This document shows, one piece after another, positions 8,718 to 21,508 of a DNA stretch of 64,000 nt. Location: the NCBI GenBank assembly GCA_000980705.1, contig LBCK01000001.1, positions 1,046,565 through 1,110,564 on the forward strand. The letters run 5' to 3'. How positions within the stretch are numbered: position 1 is the stretch's first letter; every line of letters starts with the position of its first letter. The notes beneath the pieces were generated by a model. That model was given only the letters and a program-made list of their open reading frames with translations, did no database searches and was not told the origin of the DNA. The position numbers and the translations under genes are program-made. The DNA is from Ruminococcus sp. UNK.MGS-30. GTDB lineage: Bacteria; Bacillota; Clostridia; Oscillospirales; Ruminococcaceae.

Positions 8718-9394
8718 TGTGCGTTCTCCTTTCGTTTCGCCAGGAATGTGGTGAACTGAAAGCGCTTGTCCATCCAATTGCCGCAGATGCCCACGCCTTT
8801 TCCCATGGTGAATGCGGCGAGGACTGTGCCGATGCCCAGCCCCTCCAGATGTCCCAGACAGAAAAAGGTCAGCCCGGCAGTGACCGCCAGACAGGTGACA
8901 TCAAAACCGATCTTGATCTTCGGGTAGCTGACGCCGGTGATATCTGCCAGTTCCCTTGGAAACAGGTCGGTGGGGATGATGGGCAGACCGCACCGGTTGG
9001 ACAGCGCAATGCCGATGCAGAGCAGTACATAGCTGACGGCAAAATACAGGATGCGCCAGGGCAGCGCCGTGGGCAGTATCCCGATCCACAGCTCGTGGAC
9101 ATCCAGCAGCTCGCTGAATGCAAAGCCCACCACAAAGCTGAACAGATACGGCGGCACAAATCGTTTGCGCATTACCATCAGACTCAGCACCAGTAGCCCC
9201 TGAAACAGATACGTCCATGTGCCGAGGGTCAGCTTGGGAAATACCTCGGAAAAGGCAAAGGGAACGCTGGAGATCGCCGAAATGCCGGCACCGGAATAGA
9301 GCATCAGCACAACGCCGAAACTGTTGATGCAGACCGCCAGCGCCAGCATCCATTCTCCACGCAGGGTGTGCAGATTTTTTGCAGTGGTATCCAT
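8714..9394 (-). CDS. YczE/YyaS/YitT-like membrane protein
   Basis: Protein of about 226 residues with five to six hydrophobic helices (about residues 17-40, 55-72, 80-98, 110-130, 165-185). Motifs such as GVVLMLYSGAGISAISSVPFAFSE, SNRCGLPIIPTDLFPRELA and the closing IGTVLAAFTMGKGVGI match the YczE/YitT integral membrane family, whose biochemical role is not established. The ATG at 9394 has GGAGGA 8 bases upstream; the longer in-frame reading from 9502 runs through the promoter and is not used. It is coupled by a 4-base overlap to the ABM-fold gene. Confidence 0.78.
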   Translation of the reverse strand: MDTTAKNLHTLRGEWMLALAVCINSFGVVLMLYSGAGISAISSVPFAFSEVFPKLTLGTWTYLFQGLLVLSLMVMRKRFVPPYLFSFVVGFAFSELLDVHELWIGILPTALPWRILYFAVSYVLLCIGIALSNRCGLPIIPTDLFPRELADITGVSYPKIKIGFDVTCLAVTAGLTFFCLGHLEGLGIGTVLAAFTMGKGVGICGNWMDKRFQFTTFLAKRKENAQ

Positions 9395-9452
9395 AAAAAA
9401 TTCCTCCGAAACTTGAACTTTAGGGCAGAGCCGTCCGGCATCGCCGCAATCT

Positions 9453-9481
9453 ATTTTATTCCGGAAAAAGGAAATTTTCAA
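9453..9481 (-). promoter_or_regulatory. Promoter of the YczE-like/ABM operon
   Basis: On the minus strand TTGAAA (9476-9481), 17 bp and TAAAAT (9453-9458), about 60 bases before the start codon. Confidence 0.5.
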
Positions 9482-9532
9482 GAGCGTTTTTGCGGAATCC
9501 ATGCAACAAAATTGGAAAACACATCCAGCGAA

Positions 9533-10699
9533 TCAGTCAAACACCCGGTATTTCTTGTCGTTATGTCCATAGGCACTGACCACTAATCCCAGTGCGATGT
9601 ACATACTCACAGTCGCCGTACCGCCGGCGCTGATGAACGGCAGGGGAACACCGATGACCGGCGCCACTTTCAGCACCATGCCGATGTTCATGACGCAGTG
9701 GATGAACAGCATACTGAACACGCCGGTGCAGAGAAACATTCCCATTTTGTCCTTGGTGCGGAATCCGTCGTACAAGATCTTGAGGCACAGGAATGTCAGC
9801 ACCAGAATGACAGCGACAGCGCCCACGAACCCCAGCGCCTGTCCCACCTGTGCGAACATAAAGTCGTTGTGTATTTCCGGCACGGACACATAGTTTTCCT
9901 TGCCGGCGTGGAGACCGACACCGAAGATCTTGCCGTTGGAGAGCGCCTCCAGACCACGGTCCTGCTGGTACTCGATATTTTCCGGGTCTGTGCCGGGGTG
10001 GAGCAGTACCAGGATACGCTTTTTGTGGGTGTCTCCCAGCAGGAAGTTCCATGCAACGACCAGCGCCGCCGGAATGGCGATCAGAAATGCCAGCACATAC
10101 TTCCAGGAAATCTTTGCGGCAAAGAGCATTCCCAGGAAGATCACCGCAAAGACAATGGCAGTACCATAGTCGCCCTGGAGTGCGATGAGTCCGGTGGGGA
10201 TCGCACCGTGGACGCAGAGCAGGAGCATATGCAGCGGTTTGTTCATGTTGCCCTCATCCTTGGCGAGATGGAGCGAAAACGTCAGAATAAACGCCAGTTT
10301 CAGCACCTCAGATGGCTGGAACTGGATAAAGCCCAGGTTCAGCCACGCCTGGTCGTCTGCGCCGGCACGCCTGTGACCCAGCGCCGTAAAGGTGAGCAGG
10401 GTCAGCACCAGGGCGATGGGCGCATAGAGAAACCACAGCCGGACGATCTTGTGATAGTCAATGGCAGAAAGCACCAGCAGACACACCATACCCAGACCGC
10501 AGGAGAGCAGCTGTGTCCGGTAATAGCTTGCACCCACAGAGCTGATGATGTGGTTCTGCCAGATGGAGTACAGCAGGATGATGCTCAGCAGGGAGCAGAG
10601 CAGCGCCGCCAGGATCAGCGGCTTGTCCAGCCGCCGCCAGTAGGAGACCAGAGGGCTGACCGGCTTTTCTCGTTTGGTAGATTTATAAACTCGGTTCAT
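9533..10699 (-). CDS. rodA: Rod shape-determining protein RodA (SEDS glycosyltransferase)
   Basis: Protein of 388 residues with about ten transmembrane helices. SEDS proteins polymerize lipid II into glycan strands; RodA serves cell elongation with a class B PBP. Diagnostic motifs are FQPSEVLKLAFIL (about residues 126-138), the HNDFMFAQVGQ segment that carries the conserved catalytic Asp, and NIGM...PVIGVPLPFISAGGT near the C-terminus. Length and the short loops fit RodA better than FtsW, although SpoVE/FtsW paralogues cannot be fully excluded from sequence reading alone. It begins 23 bases after the yifB stop and has a GAAAGGA ribosome-binding site, so it is probably co-transcribed with yifB. 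Confidence 0.88.
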   Translation of the reverse strand: MNRVYKSTKREKPVSPLVSYWRRLDKPLILAALLCSLLSIILLYSIWQNHIISSVGASYYRTQLLSCGLGMVCLLVLSAIDYHKIVRLWFLYAPIALVLTLLTFTALGHRRAGADDQAWLNLGFIQFQPSEVLKLAFILTFSLHLAKDEGNMNKPLHMLLLCVHGAIPTGLIALQGDYGTAIVFAVIFLGMLFAAKISWKYVLAFLIAIPAALVVAWNFLLGDTHKKRILVLLHPGTDPENIEYQQDRGLEALSNGKIFGVGLHAGKENYVSVPEIHNDFMFAQVGQALGFVGAVAVILVLTFLCLKILYDGFRTKDKMGMFLCTGVFSMLFIHCVMNIGMVLKVAPVIGVPLPFISAGGTATVSMYIALGLVVSAYGHNDKKYRVFD

Positions 10700-10722
10700 G
10701 AGAATTCCTTTCGTGGAATGGG

Positions 10723-12258
10723 TTATCCGCCGGTTCCCCAGTATTTTCGGTCGAGACTGCGGAACTGGGCGGCAGATGCAATGTGTTGTTTCCGGATGAT
10801 GTCGCTGCCGTCCAGGTCGGCGATGGTTCGGGCAACCTTCAGGATGCGGTCATATGCCCGTGCGCTCAGCCCCAGCTTGTCGAACACGGCACGCAGCAGG
10901 GTGACTGCCCCGTCATCCATGGGACAGAAGTCCTGGAGCATTCCGGCAGGAATGGCGGCATTGCAGAAAATGCCCGTTCCGGAAAAGCGCTGGTTCTGCC
11001 ATTCTCTTGCCGCCTGTACCCGTTCCCGGATGGCGGCAGAGGATTCTGCCTTTGCCCTGGCGGACAGGGAGTCAAACGACACCGGCTCCACCTCAATATG
11101 CAGGTCAAAGCGGTCCAGCAGCGGCCCGGAGATCCGGTTCAGATACTGCCGCACCTGCCGGTCGGTGCAGGTGCATTGCCGCTTGGGATGCCCGTAATAG
11201 CCGCAGGGACAGGGGTTCATGGCGCCCACCAGCATAAAGGAACAGGGATAGGAAACTGTGCCGGAGGCACGGGTGATGGTGACTCTCCGATCTTCTAAGG
11301 GCTGGCGCATGATCTCCAGGGTGCGGTGGTCGAATTCCGCCAGCTCATCCAGAAACAGCAGTCCGTTGTGCGCCAGGGAAATTTCACCTGGTCGGGGAAT
11401 CGTGCCGCCGCCCACCAGTCCTGCGCCGGAGATCGTGTGATGGGGCGCACGGAACGGCCGCTTTGTCATGAGCGGCTTGCCGCTGTCCAGCAGTCCGGCG
11501 ATGGAATAGATCTGGGTGGTCTCCATGGATTCTGCGGCAGTCATCTCCGGCAGAATGGACGGGATGCGCTTTGCCAGCATACTCTTGCCACTGCCGGGGC
11601 TGCCGATCATCAGCGCATTGTGACCGCCGGCTGCGGCGATTTCCAGGGCATACTTGGCGTTTTGCTGTCCTTTGACATCGGCGAAATCCAGGGTGTCCTG
11701 ATAGTCCTCCGGCTGCGGCACATAGGTCGGCTGCTGCCGGAGAATGGGTCTTGCGGTGTCCTCCAGATGGGTGAGCAGATTGCTCAGACAATGGACGCCG
11801 TAGATGGGGATGCCTACCGCAGATGCCTCGGCGGCATTTTCCTCCGGGACGAACAGTTCCCGGATGCCGGACTGTGCCGCCAGCAGTGCCATAGGCAGAA
11901 CGCCGCTGATGCTCCGGACGTGTCCCGACAGGGAAACCTCACCCAGAAAACAGCGGTTTTCCGGCTGCGGCGGAATGCGTTCCATGCAGACCAGGATGCC
12001 CAGCAGAATGGCGAGATCGTGCATCGTGCCGACCTTTTTCACATCTGCCGGCGCAAGGTTGACTGTGATCTGACGGGCAGGCAGGGCGATGGAAAGGCTG
12101 GCAAGTGCCGACCGGATACGCTCCCGGCTCTCCCGGACAGAGGTATCCGGCAGCCCGACAATTTCAAACTGGGGCTTGCCACGTCCAATGCTGACTTCCA
12201 CATCCACCGGAAAGGCATTCAGCCCGAACAGCCCCAGACTTTTGATTTGGGTAAACAA
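10723..12258 (-). CDS. YifB/ComM-family Mg-chelatase-like AAA+ ATPase
   Basis: Protein of 511 residues, the typical family length, when started at the TTG at 12258 (giving MFTQIKSLGLFGLNAFPVDVEV), which has GAGGTG 6 bases upstream. The frame is open further upstream but runs through the promoter and a low-quality region. Domains: Lon/S5-like N-terminus (1-170), AAA+ core with Walker A GSPGSGKS (219-226) and Walker B LLFLDE (300-305), a conserved Cys cluster CPCGYYG...CTC (350-364), and the C-terminal Mg-chelatase domain. ComM homologues act as hexameric helicases in branch migration during transformation; here that role is inference. It is divergent from rpoB and upstream of rodA. Confidence 0.9.
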   Translation of the reverse strand: MFTQIKSLGLFGLNAFPVDVEVSIGRGKPQFEIVGLPDTSVRESRERIRSALASLSIALPARQITVNLAPADVKKVGTMHDLAILLGILVCMERIPPQPENRCFLGEVSLSGHVRSISGVLPMALLAAQSGIRELFVPEENAAEASAVGIPIYGVHCLSNLLTHLEDTARPILRQQPTYVPQPEDYQDTLDFADVKGQQNAKYALEIAAAGGHNALMIGSPGSGKSMLAKRIPSILPEMTAAESMETTQIYSIAGLLDSGKPLMTKRPFRAPHHTISGAGLVGGGTIPRPGEISLAHNGLLFLDELAEFDHRTLEIMRQPLEDRRVTITRASGTVSYPCSFMLVGAMNPCPCGYYGHPKRQCTCTDRQVRQYLNRISGPLLDRFDLHIEVEPVSFDSLSARAKAESSAAIRERVQAAREWQNQRFSGTGIFCNAAIPAGMLQDFCPMDDGAVTLLRAVFDKLGLSARAYDRILKVARTIADLDGSDIIRKQHIASAAQFRSLDRKYWGTGG

Positions 12259-12339
12259 GCGTTTCACCTCGCTTTTGGGTTTTGCGCAGCGCTGCACACA
12301 GCGCTGCCGCTGTTTCGCTTTATGAAACAGGCTCTTATC

Positions 12340-12368
12340 AGTATACCATGATTTCGGAAAAATGTAAA
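12340..12368 (-). promoter_or_regulatory. Promoter of yifB-rodA
   Basis: On the minus strand TTTACA (12363-12368), 17 bp and TATACT (12340-12345) with an extended TGG before the -10 hexamer. It lies about 80 bases before the TTG start of yifB and supports that start over any further upstream. Confidence 0.65.
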
Positions 12369-12512
12369 CGGTGTACCAGTCGGAATCTGAAAAAATTTTC
12401 GGACGCAGGATACACGGCGGAGGGTGCGTTTTTTGCTGTTGTGCAAATTGATGAAAAAAGCTGTGAAATATAAGAAGTTCGGCTGCGATCCTACAAAAAT
12501 AAAAAAACGCCC

Positions 12513-12541
12513 TTGACAACAGGACGCCAATATTATATAAT
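12513..12541 (+). promoter_or_regulatory. Consensus promoter of rpoB-rpoC
   Basis: Perfect TTGACA (12513-12518), 17-bp spacer and perfect TATAAT (12536-12541). The predicted leader before the rpoB ATG is about 165 bases and contains a CTTTTTTCAAAAAAG hairpin at about 12618. The rest of the 455-base yifB-rpoB gap shows no gene. Confidence 0.85.
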
Positions 12542-12713
12542 AATAAAATGTATCGTAATGTGTAAATGTATTTCTTAGCAGAATAGTATAACACATTCCA
12601 CCCTCGTCTGTCAAGCACTTTTTTCAAAAAAGCAAAAAGTTTTTTCGTCCGGTGCGGCGAAAAGGTGACAGGCGGATTTTTGTCTGACAAAGAGTTAAGG
12701 AGGTTTTTCGCCA

Positions 12714-15700
12714 ATGGTGCAAGTTACGCCAAAGCAGTGCGGGAAAAACGTTCGCATGAACTTCGGTAAGATCAACGAAGTTCTGGAAATGCCGAACCTG
12801 ATCGAGGTACAGAAGAACTCGTACAAGTGGTTCCGGGAAAAAGGACTGAAAGAGGTCTTTCGTGACGTTTCTTCCATTACGGATTACAACGGCAATCTGG
12901 TACTGAACTTCACAGACTACCGGATCGATGACACCCCCAAATATACAATTGCAGAGTGCAAGGAACGTGACGTTACCTATGCAGCGCCTCTGCGTGTGAC
13001 AGCAACGCTCTGGAACAAGGAGACCGGTGAAGTCAAGGAGAGCGAGATCTTCATGGGCGACTTCCCGCTGATGACCGAAAGCGGTACCTTTGTCATCAAT
13101 GGTGCAGAACGTGTTATTGTTTCTCAGTTGGTGCGTTCTCCGGGCGTTTATTACGCATCGGAAAAGGATCGGACCGGTAAGGACCTGTTCAAGGCTACCG
13201 TTATCCCGAACCGTGGCGCATGGCTGGAATATGAAATGGATTCCAACGATGTGGTCTATGTCCGCATCGATAAAAACCGCAAGATCCCGATCACGACCTT
13301 TATCCGTTCCCTGGGCATCGGTTCTGACGAGGAGATCGCAGAGATGTTCGGCAGCGACGAGCGTCTGACCCAAACCATCCTCCAGAAGGATACCACCAAG
13401 AACACGGAAGATGCGCTGATCGACGTATACAAAAAGCTGCGTCCGGGCGAGCCGCCTACGGTGGAAAGCTCTCTGACACATCTGAATAACCTGTTCTTTG
13501 ATGCAAAGCGGTATGACCTCTGCCGGTTCGGCCGCTATAAGTACAATAAAAAGCTGGGCATCGCCAGCCGTCTGGCAGGTCACGAGCTGACCCGTCCGGT
13601 GGTAGACGAGGCAACCGGCGAGATCCTCTTTGAGGCAGGCGTAACGCTGTCCTTCGATCAGGCAATGCAGATCCAGGAGGCAGGCGTCAAGGAGGCATTC
13701 ATCAAGGCTGAGACCAAGGAATACTTCGTGACCGAGTCCGGCGAAAACGAGATCCGTTTCGTGGAAAAGGAAGTCAAGGTCATCGGCAACGGCATGGTCG
13801 ATATCAATAAGTATGTCAGCTTTGACTGCGAGGAGCTGGGCATCAGCGAAAAGGTACGCTATGCCGTACTCCGTGAGATCCTGGACAGTGCAGCGAACGA
13901 GGACGAACTGCGCAGCGCCATCCGCAAGCGTGCAGATGAACTGGTGCCGAAGCACATCATCCTGGATGATATCTATGCTACCATCAGCTACTTCCTGAAC
14001 CTGTGCGACGGTGTCGGCAACATCGACGACATCGACCACCTGGGCAACCGCCGTATCCGTTCGGTAGGCGAACTGCTCCAGAACCAGTTCCGCATCGGTT
14101 TCACCCGCATGGAGCGTGTGATCCGGGAGCGCATGAACATCCAGGCACAGGATATGGATGTCATCACACCCCAGGCACTGGTCAACATCCGTCCGGTCAC
14201 TTCCGCAATCAAGGAATTCTTCGGCTCCTCTCCGCTGTCTCAGTTCATGGACCAGAACAATCCGCTGGCAGAACTGACCCATAAGCGCCGTCTGTCCGCA
14301 CTGGGTCCGGGCGGTCTGTCCCGTGACCGTGCCGGATTCGAGGTACGTGACGTACACTACAGCCACTACGGAAGAATGTGCCCGATCGAGACGCCGGAAG
14401 GTCCGAACATCGGTCTGATCTCTTATCTGGCAACTTTCGCACGGATCAACCAGTACGGTTTTATTGAGGCACCGTACCGCCGTGTGGACAAGGAGACCGG
14501 CTGCGTTACAGATGAAGTAGTCTACATGACTGCGGATATGGAAGATAACTACATTGTCGCACAGGCGAACGAACCGCTGACAGAAGACGGTCACTTCGCA
14601 AATGCAAAGGTCGCAGGCCGTTTCCGGGATCAGATCCTGGAAATTGAGGCAGAGCGTGTTGACTTCATGGACGTTTCCCCGAAGATGGTAGTCTCCGTCG
14701 CAACCTCCATGATCCCGTTCCTGGAAAACGACGACGCAAACCGTGCGCTGATGGGCTCCAATATGCAGCGTCAGGCTGTGCCGCTGCTCAAGACCGAGCG
14801 TCCGTTTGTCGGCACCGGTATGGAATACAAGGCAGCCGTAGACTCCGGTGTCTGCGTTGTTTCCGAGTATGACGGCGTGATCGACTCTGTTTCCGCAGAC
14901 GAGATCGTCCTGGTGGATGACGAACACAAGACCCATAAATATGTACTCCAGAAGTATAAGCGTTCCAACCAGTCTACCTGCATCAACCAGCGTCCTATCG
15001 TGGATGCCGGCGAGCGTGTCCACAAGGGACAGGTACTGGCAGACGGTCCGGCAACTGCTGACGGTGAAATTTCTCTTGGTAAGAATGCCCTCATCGGTTT
15101 CATGACCTGGGAAGGCTACAACTACGAGGATGCCGTTCTGCTGAATGAGCGTCTGGTAAGAGAAGATGTCTTTACCTCTGTTCACATCGAGGAACTGGAG
15201 ATCGAGTGCCGTGACACCAAGCTGGGACCGGAAGAGATCACCCGTGATATCCCGAACGTAGGCGACGATGCGCTGAAGGATCTGGACGAAAACGGTATCA
15301 TCCGCATCGGTGCGGAAGTACACGCCGGCGATATCCTGGTCGGAAAGGTCACCCCGAAGGGCGAGACCGAGCTGACCGCAGAAGAGCGTCTGCTCCGTGC
15401 GATCTTCGGTGAAAAGGCAAGAGAAGTTCGTGACAACTCCCTGAAGGTGCCGCACGGCGAGGCTGGTATCATCGTGGATGTCAAGATCTTCACCCGTGAG
15501 AACTGCGATGAGCTGTCTCCGGGCGTAAACCAGCTGGTACGCTGCTATATCGCACAGAAGCGTAAGATCTCTGTGGGCGATAAGATGGCGGGACGTCACG
15601 GCAACAAGGGTGTCGTTTCCCGTATTCTGCCGGAAGAAGATATGCCGTTCCTGCCGGATGGCACACCGCTGGATATCGTGCTGAACCCGCTGGGCGTACC

Positions 15701-16622
15701 TTCCCGTATGAACATCGGACAGGTTCTGGAAGTGCATCTGGGTATGGCTGCCAAGGCACTGGGCTGGCACATCATGACGCCGGTATTCGACGGCGCACAC
15801 GAGGATGATATCCGTGCTTGCTTCCGTGAGGCAAACGAAAAGAATGCACCGCACCGTGACGATCCGTTCGATCTGAAACCCATGCAGAAGGTCATCAACC
15901 CGAAGGCACTGGAAATGAACGAGGACGGCAAGTTCACGCTGTATGACGGCAGAACCGGTGAAAAGTTCGACAACCGTGTTACTGTCGGATATATGTACTA
16001 TCTGAAACTCCACCACCTGGTAGACGATAAGATCCACGCACGTTCCGTTGGTCCGTATGCACTGGTAACCCAGCAGCCGCTGGGCGGTAAGGCGCAGTTC
16101 GGTGGTCAGCGTTTCGGTGAGATGGAAGTATGGGCGCTGGAGGCATACGGCGCAGCATACACCCTGCAGGAGATCCTGACTGTAAAGTCTGACGATACCG
16201 TAGGTCGTGTCAACACCTATGAGGCAATTGTCAAGGGTCAGAATGTGCCGAAGCCGGGTCTGCCGGAATCCTTCAAGGTACTCATCAAGGAAATGCAGTC
16301 CCTGGGTCTGGATGTCAAGGCGCTGGACAGCAACCAGGAAGAGATCGACCTCAAGTCCAACTTCGAAGAGGACGAGGCAATCATTCCGCAGCCGGTAAGC
16401 TTTGCAGACGATGCAGAGGATACCATGCTGTATGAGGGCGTGGATAAGGATATGGAAGACGCAGGTCTCTCCTTTAAGGAAGGCAATCCGGACGACGATG
16501 ACCTCCTGGGCAGCAGCCTGGGCGGCAGTCAGACCAGCGCTATGGATGAGGACGATGACGACGATCTCCTCGGCGATGATTTCGGTCTGGATGATGACCT
16601 GGATGACGACGATCTGATGTAA
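12714..16622 (+). CDS. rpoB: DNA-directed RNA polymerase subunit beta
   Basis: Protein of 1302 residues. The beta subunit forms half of the catalytic cleft of RNA polymerase. Recognisable blocks are the N-terminal [16 protein letters not shown], the protrusion and lobe, the rifampicin pocket beginning [17 protein letters not shown] (about residues 502-518), [28 protein letters not shown], and C-terminal [24 protein letters not shown]. The rifampicin region carries Pro where most bacteria have Gln (E. coli 510). After the conserved end there is an unusually long acidic tail (about the last 85 residues, including runs of Asp such as [12 protein letters not shown]). AAGGAGG lies upstream of the ATG. 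No ribosomal protein genes precede it. Confidence 0.98.
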   Translation: MVQVTPKQCGKNVRMNFGKINEVLEMPNLIEVQKNSYKWFREKGLKEVFRDVSSITDYNGNLVLNFTDYRIDDTPKYTIAECKERDVTYAAPLRVTATLWNKETGEVKESEIFMGDFPLMTESGTFVINGAERVIVSQLVRSPGVYYASEKDRTGKDLFKATVIPNRGAWLEYEMDSNDVVYVRIDKNRKIPITTFIRSLGIGSDEEIAEMFGSDERLTQTILQKDTTKNTEDALIDVYKKLRPGEPPTVESSLTHLNNLFFDAKRYDLCRFGRYKYNKKLGIASRLAGHELTRPVVDEATGEILFEAGVTLSFDQAMQIQEAGVKEAFIKAETKEYFVTESGENEIRFVEKEVKVIGNGMVDINKYVSFDCEELGISEKVRYAVLREILDSAANEDELRSAIRKRADELVPKHIILDDIYATISYFLNLCDGVGNIDDIDHLGNRRIRSVGELLQNQFRIGFTRMERVIRERMNIQAQDMDVITPQALVNIRPVTSAIKEFFGSSPLSQFMDQNNPLAELTHKRRLSALGPGGLSRDRAGFEVRDVHYSHYGRMCPIETPEGPNIGLISYLATFARINQYGFIEAPYRRVDKETGCVTDEVVYMTADMEDNYIVAQANEPLTEDGHFANAKVAGRFRDQILEIEAERVDFMDVSPKMVVSVATSMIPFLENDDANRALMGSNMQRQAVPLLKTERPFVGTGMEYKAAVDSGVCVVSEYDGVIDSVSADEIVLVDDEHKTHKYVLQKYKRSNQSTCINQRPIVDAGERVHKGQVLADGPATADGEISLGKNALIGFMTWEGYNYEDAVLLNERLVREDVFTSVHIEELEIECRDTKLGPEEITRDIPNVGDDALKDLDENGIIRIGAEVHAGDILVGKVTPKGETELTAEERLLRAIFGEKAREVRDNSLKVPHGEAGIIVDVKIFTRENCDELSPGVNQLVRCYIAQKRKISVGDKMAGRHGNKGVVSRILPEEDMPFLPDGTPLDIVLNPLGVPSRMNIGQVLEVHLGMAAKALGWHIMTPVFDGAHEDDIRACFREANEKNAPHRDDPFDLKPMQKVINPKALEMNEDGKFTLYDGRTGEKFDNRVTVGYMYYLKLHHLVDDKIHARSVGPYALVTQQPLGGKAQFGGQRFGEMEVWALEAYGAAYTLQEILTVKSDDTVGRVNTYEAIVKGQNVPKPGLPESFKVLIKEMQSLGLDVKALDSNQEEIDLKSNFEEDEAIIPQPVSFADDAEDTMLYEGVDKDMEDAGLSFKEGNPDDDDLLGSSLGGSQTSAMDEDDDDDLLGDDFGLDDDLDDDDLM

Positions 16623-16754
16623 TCATCTGCTTTTCATGGGTGTGGAAACGCCCGGAAAAAGATCGGATTTCTATAGAGATACACCAACAGACAGGCAGCG
16701 GACGAAACTGCGTTCGCTTCTCCTGTTTCCTCGTTGATATTAGGAGGTAACGGT

Positions 16755-20333
<3,579 letters not shown>

Positions 20334-20337
20334 ATCC

Positions 20338-20646
20338 ATGCGGCAGCGTTGGAAAAGACGCCTTTGCGTTCTGCTGGGAACACTGTTTCTGCTGGGCAGT
20401 CTCTGGACGATTCCGGCAGCGGCGGCTGAAACTGCCGCACCGCAGACCACTGCGGCGGAGTCGCAGTCCTCGGACAATGCAAAGGACAGCGGAAAGACAA
20501 AGCAGATCGTGATCGTTCTGGTGGTATTCACCGTATCCTGCGGTGTCACTGCCTTTCTGGTCATGCAGCCCAGCTTGAAAAAGCTGAAAGCGGCAAAGGA
20601 ACAGGCGAAAACAGTTTCTGCGGAACAGACCAAAAAAGATCAATAA
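20338..20646 (+). CDS. Small secreted/membrane protein after rpoC, unknown function
   Basis: Protein of 102 residues. Residues 1-28 look like a signal peptide or first membrane helix (MRQRWKRRLCVLLGTLFLLGSLW, Ala-rich cleavage region). A Thr/Ser/Gln-rich segment follows, then a clear membrane helix (IVIVLVVFTVSCGVTAFLVM, about residues 58-77) and a Lys-rich cytoplasmic tail. The ATG lies 4 bases after the rpoC stop and there is no clear ribosome-binding site, so expression probably depends on translation coupling to rpoC. A terminator follows at once. I do not recognise the family. The topology argues that it is real despite its size. Confidence 0.65.
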   Translation: MRQRWKRRLCVLLGTLFLLGSLWTIPAAAAETAAPQTTAAESQSSDNAKDSGKTKQIVIVLVVFTVSCGVTAFLVMQPSLKKLKAAKEQAKTVSAEQTKKDQ

Positions 20647-20650
20647 ATGA

Positions 20651-20695
20651 AACCGTCTCTGATCGGGAGTGATTCCCGGCCGGAGGCGGTTTTTG
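20651..20695 (+). terminator. Terminator of the rpoB-rpoC unit
   Basis: Imperfect 18-bp stem from AACCGTCTCTGATCGGGA (20651-20668) and TCCCGGCCGGAGGCGGTT (20674-20691), followed by TTTTGT. Confidence 0.75.
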
Positions 20696-20716
20696 TCTTA
20701 TTATAATGGTAATGTG

Positions 20717-21280
20717 CTAGTCGTTTTCTTCCAGCATCATTTCGAGATTCTCGAAGAGAAACTCCTGGGCACGGGACGAATATGTCACTACCGTATAAGT
20801 ACGATCAAAGCTCTGTACGGTTTTCTCCGCAATGCCCAGGGCAGTGCCGTTTGCAGTGGGGATTTTCCGGTGACGGTTCTCGCCGACGGAGATCTCTTCC
20901 AGAAAACCGGCACGCACCAGCCATTTGGTGAGGGTGGTGGTTTTCAGCCTGCACATGGTGTATTCATCGATCATGGCATTGCACTTCTGTACGATCTCAG
21001 AAATGCTTACTGGCTGTGGCTCTGGTTTCAGAGAGAGCAGCTGTTCCGGCGTCAGCGAAAACGGCAGGCGTTCGGAACGCTTTTTCTTGACACGCTGTAC
21101 TTCGCCGTGGTTCTCGATCACCTGTTCCAGGATGCCGGAGACATATTGCAGGCACCTGGCAATGCGTACCTGCCGGACGGTGTCTCCTTCCGGGATGACT
21201 GTGCCGTCCAGGGGATTGATGCCTTGTACCAGGCAGTCCAGATATCGCTTGGCACGCTGCTGTACTTCGACTTCGGTCAT
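20717..21280 (-). CDS. Uncharacterized protein with C-terminal winged-helix-like segment
   Basis: Protein of 187 residues with no signal peptide or membrane segment. The N-terminal half (RAKRYLDCLVQGINPLDGTVIPEGDTVRQVRIARCLQYVSGILEQVI) is helical. The C-terminal half includes TTLTKWLVRAGFLEEI followed by RKIPTANGTALGI, a pattern also seen in winged-helix DNA-binding or phage antirepressor domains; this is only a resemblance. The ATG overlaps the stop of the upstream 75-residue gene by 4 bases. It is third in a minus-strand operon. Function unknown. Confidence 0.7.
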   Translation of the reverse strand: MTEVEVQQRAKRYLDCLVQGINPLDGTVIPEGDTVRQVRIARCLQYVSGILEQVIENHGEVQRVKKKRSERLPFSLTPEQLLSLKPEPQPVSISEIVQKCNAMIDEYTMCRLKTTTLTKWLVRAGFLEEISVGENRHRKIPTANGTALGIAEKTVQSFDRTYTVVTYSSRAQEFLFENLEMMLEEND

Positions 21281-21504
21281 GCGTTTTCTCCCTGGAAATG
21301 CACCTTTTTCAGCTGTCCCTGGTGCAGGGTCACGCTGTCACCCTCGAAGATGTCCAGGGCATACAGCCGGGCATCGGAATAGGGAATGGTGCTGCGTCTG
21401 CCGTCCGGCGATTCCAGAACTACGTCTACCATCGGTTCGCTGTGTTCCTCACAGCCGTAGTCGCTTTCAAAGATGTGCAGAACTCGGTAAATGGTTTCGC
21501 TCAT
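21277..21504 (-). CDS. Small uncharacterized protein (75 residues)
   Basis: Acidic 75-residue protein beginning MSETIYRVLHIFESDYGCEEHSEP. The predicted fold is mostly beta, with a central LESPDGRRSTIPYSDARLYALDIFEGDSVTL stretch that could be a small barrel. It lies 4 bases after the 422-residue gene and overlaps the 187-residue gene by 4 bases, so the three are translated together. No family recognised. Confidence 0.65.
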   Translation of the reverse strand: MSETIYRVLHIFESDYGCEEHSEPMVDVVLESPDGRRSTIPYSDARLYALDIFEGDSVTLHQGQLKKVHFQGENA

Positions 21505-21508
21505 AGGA

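Noticed and set aside
12624..16037. Long open frame (over 1100 codons) on the minus strand opposite rpoB
   Set aside because: It is antisense to a highly conserved gene, lacks a ribosome-binding site and has amino-acid content typical of a codon-biased shadow frame.
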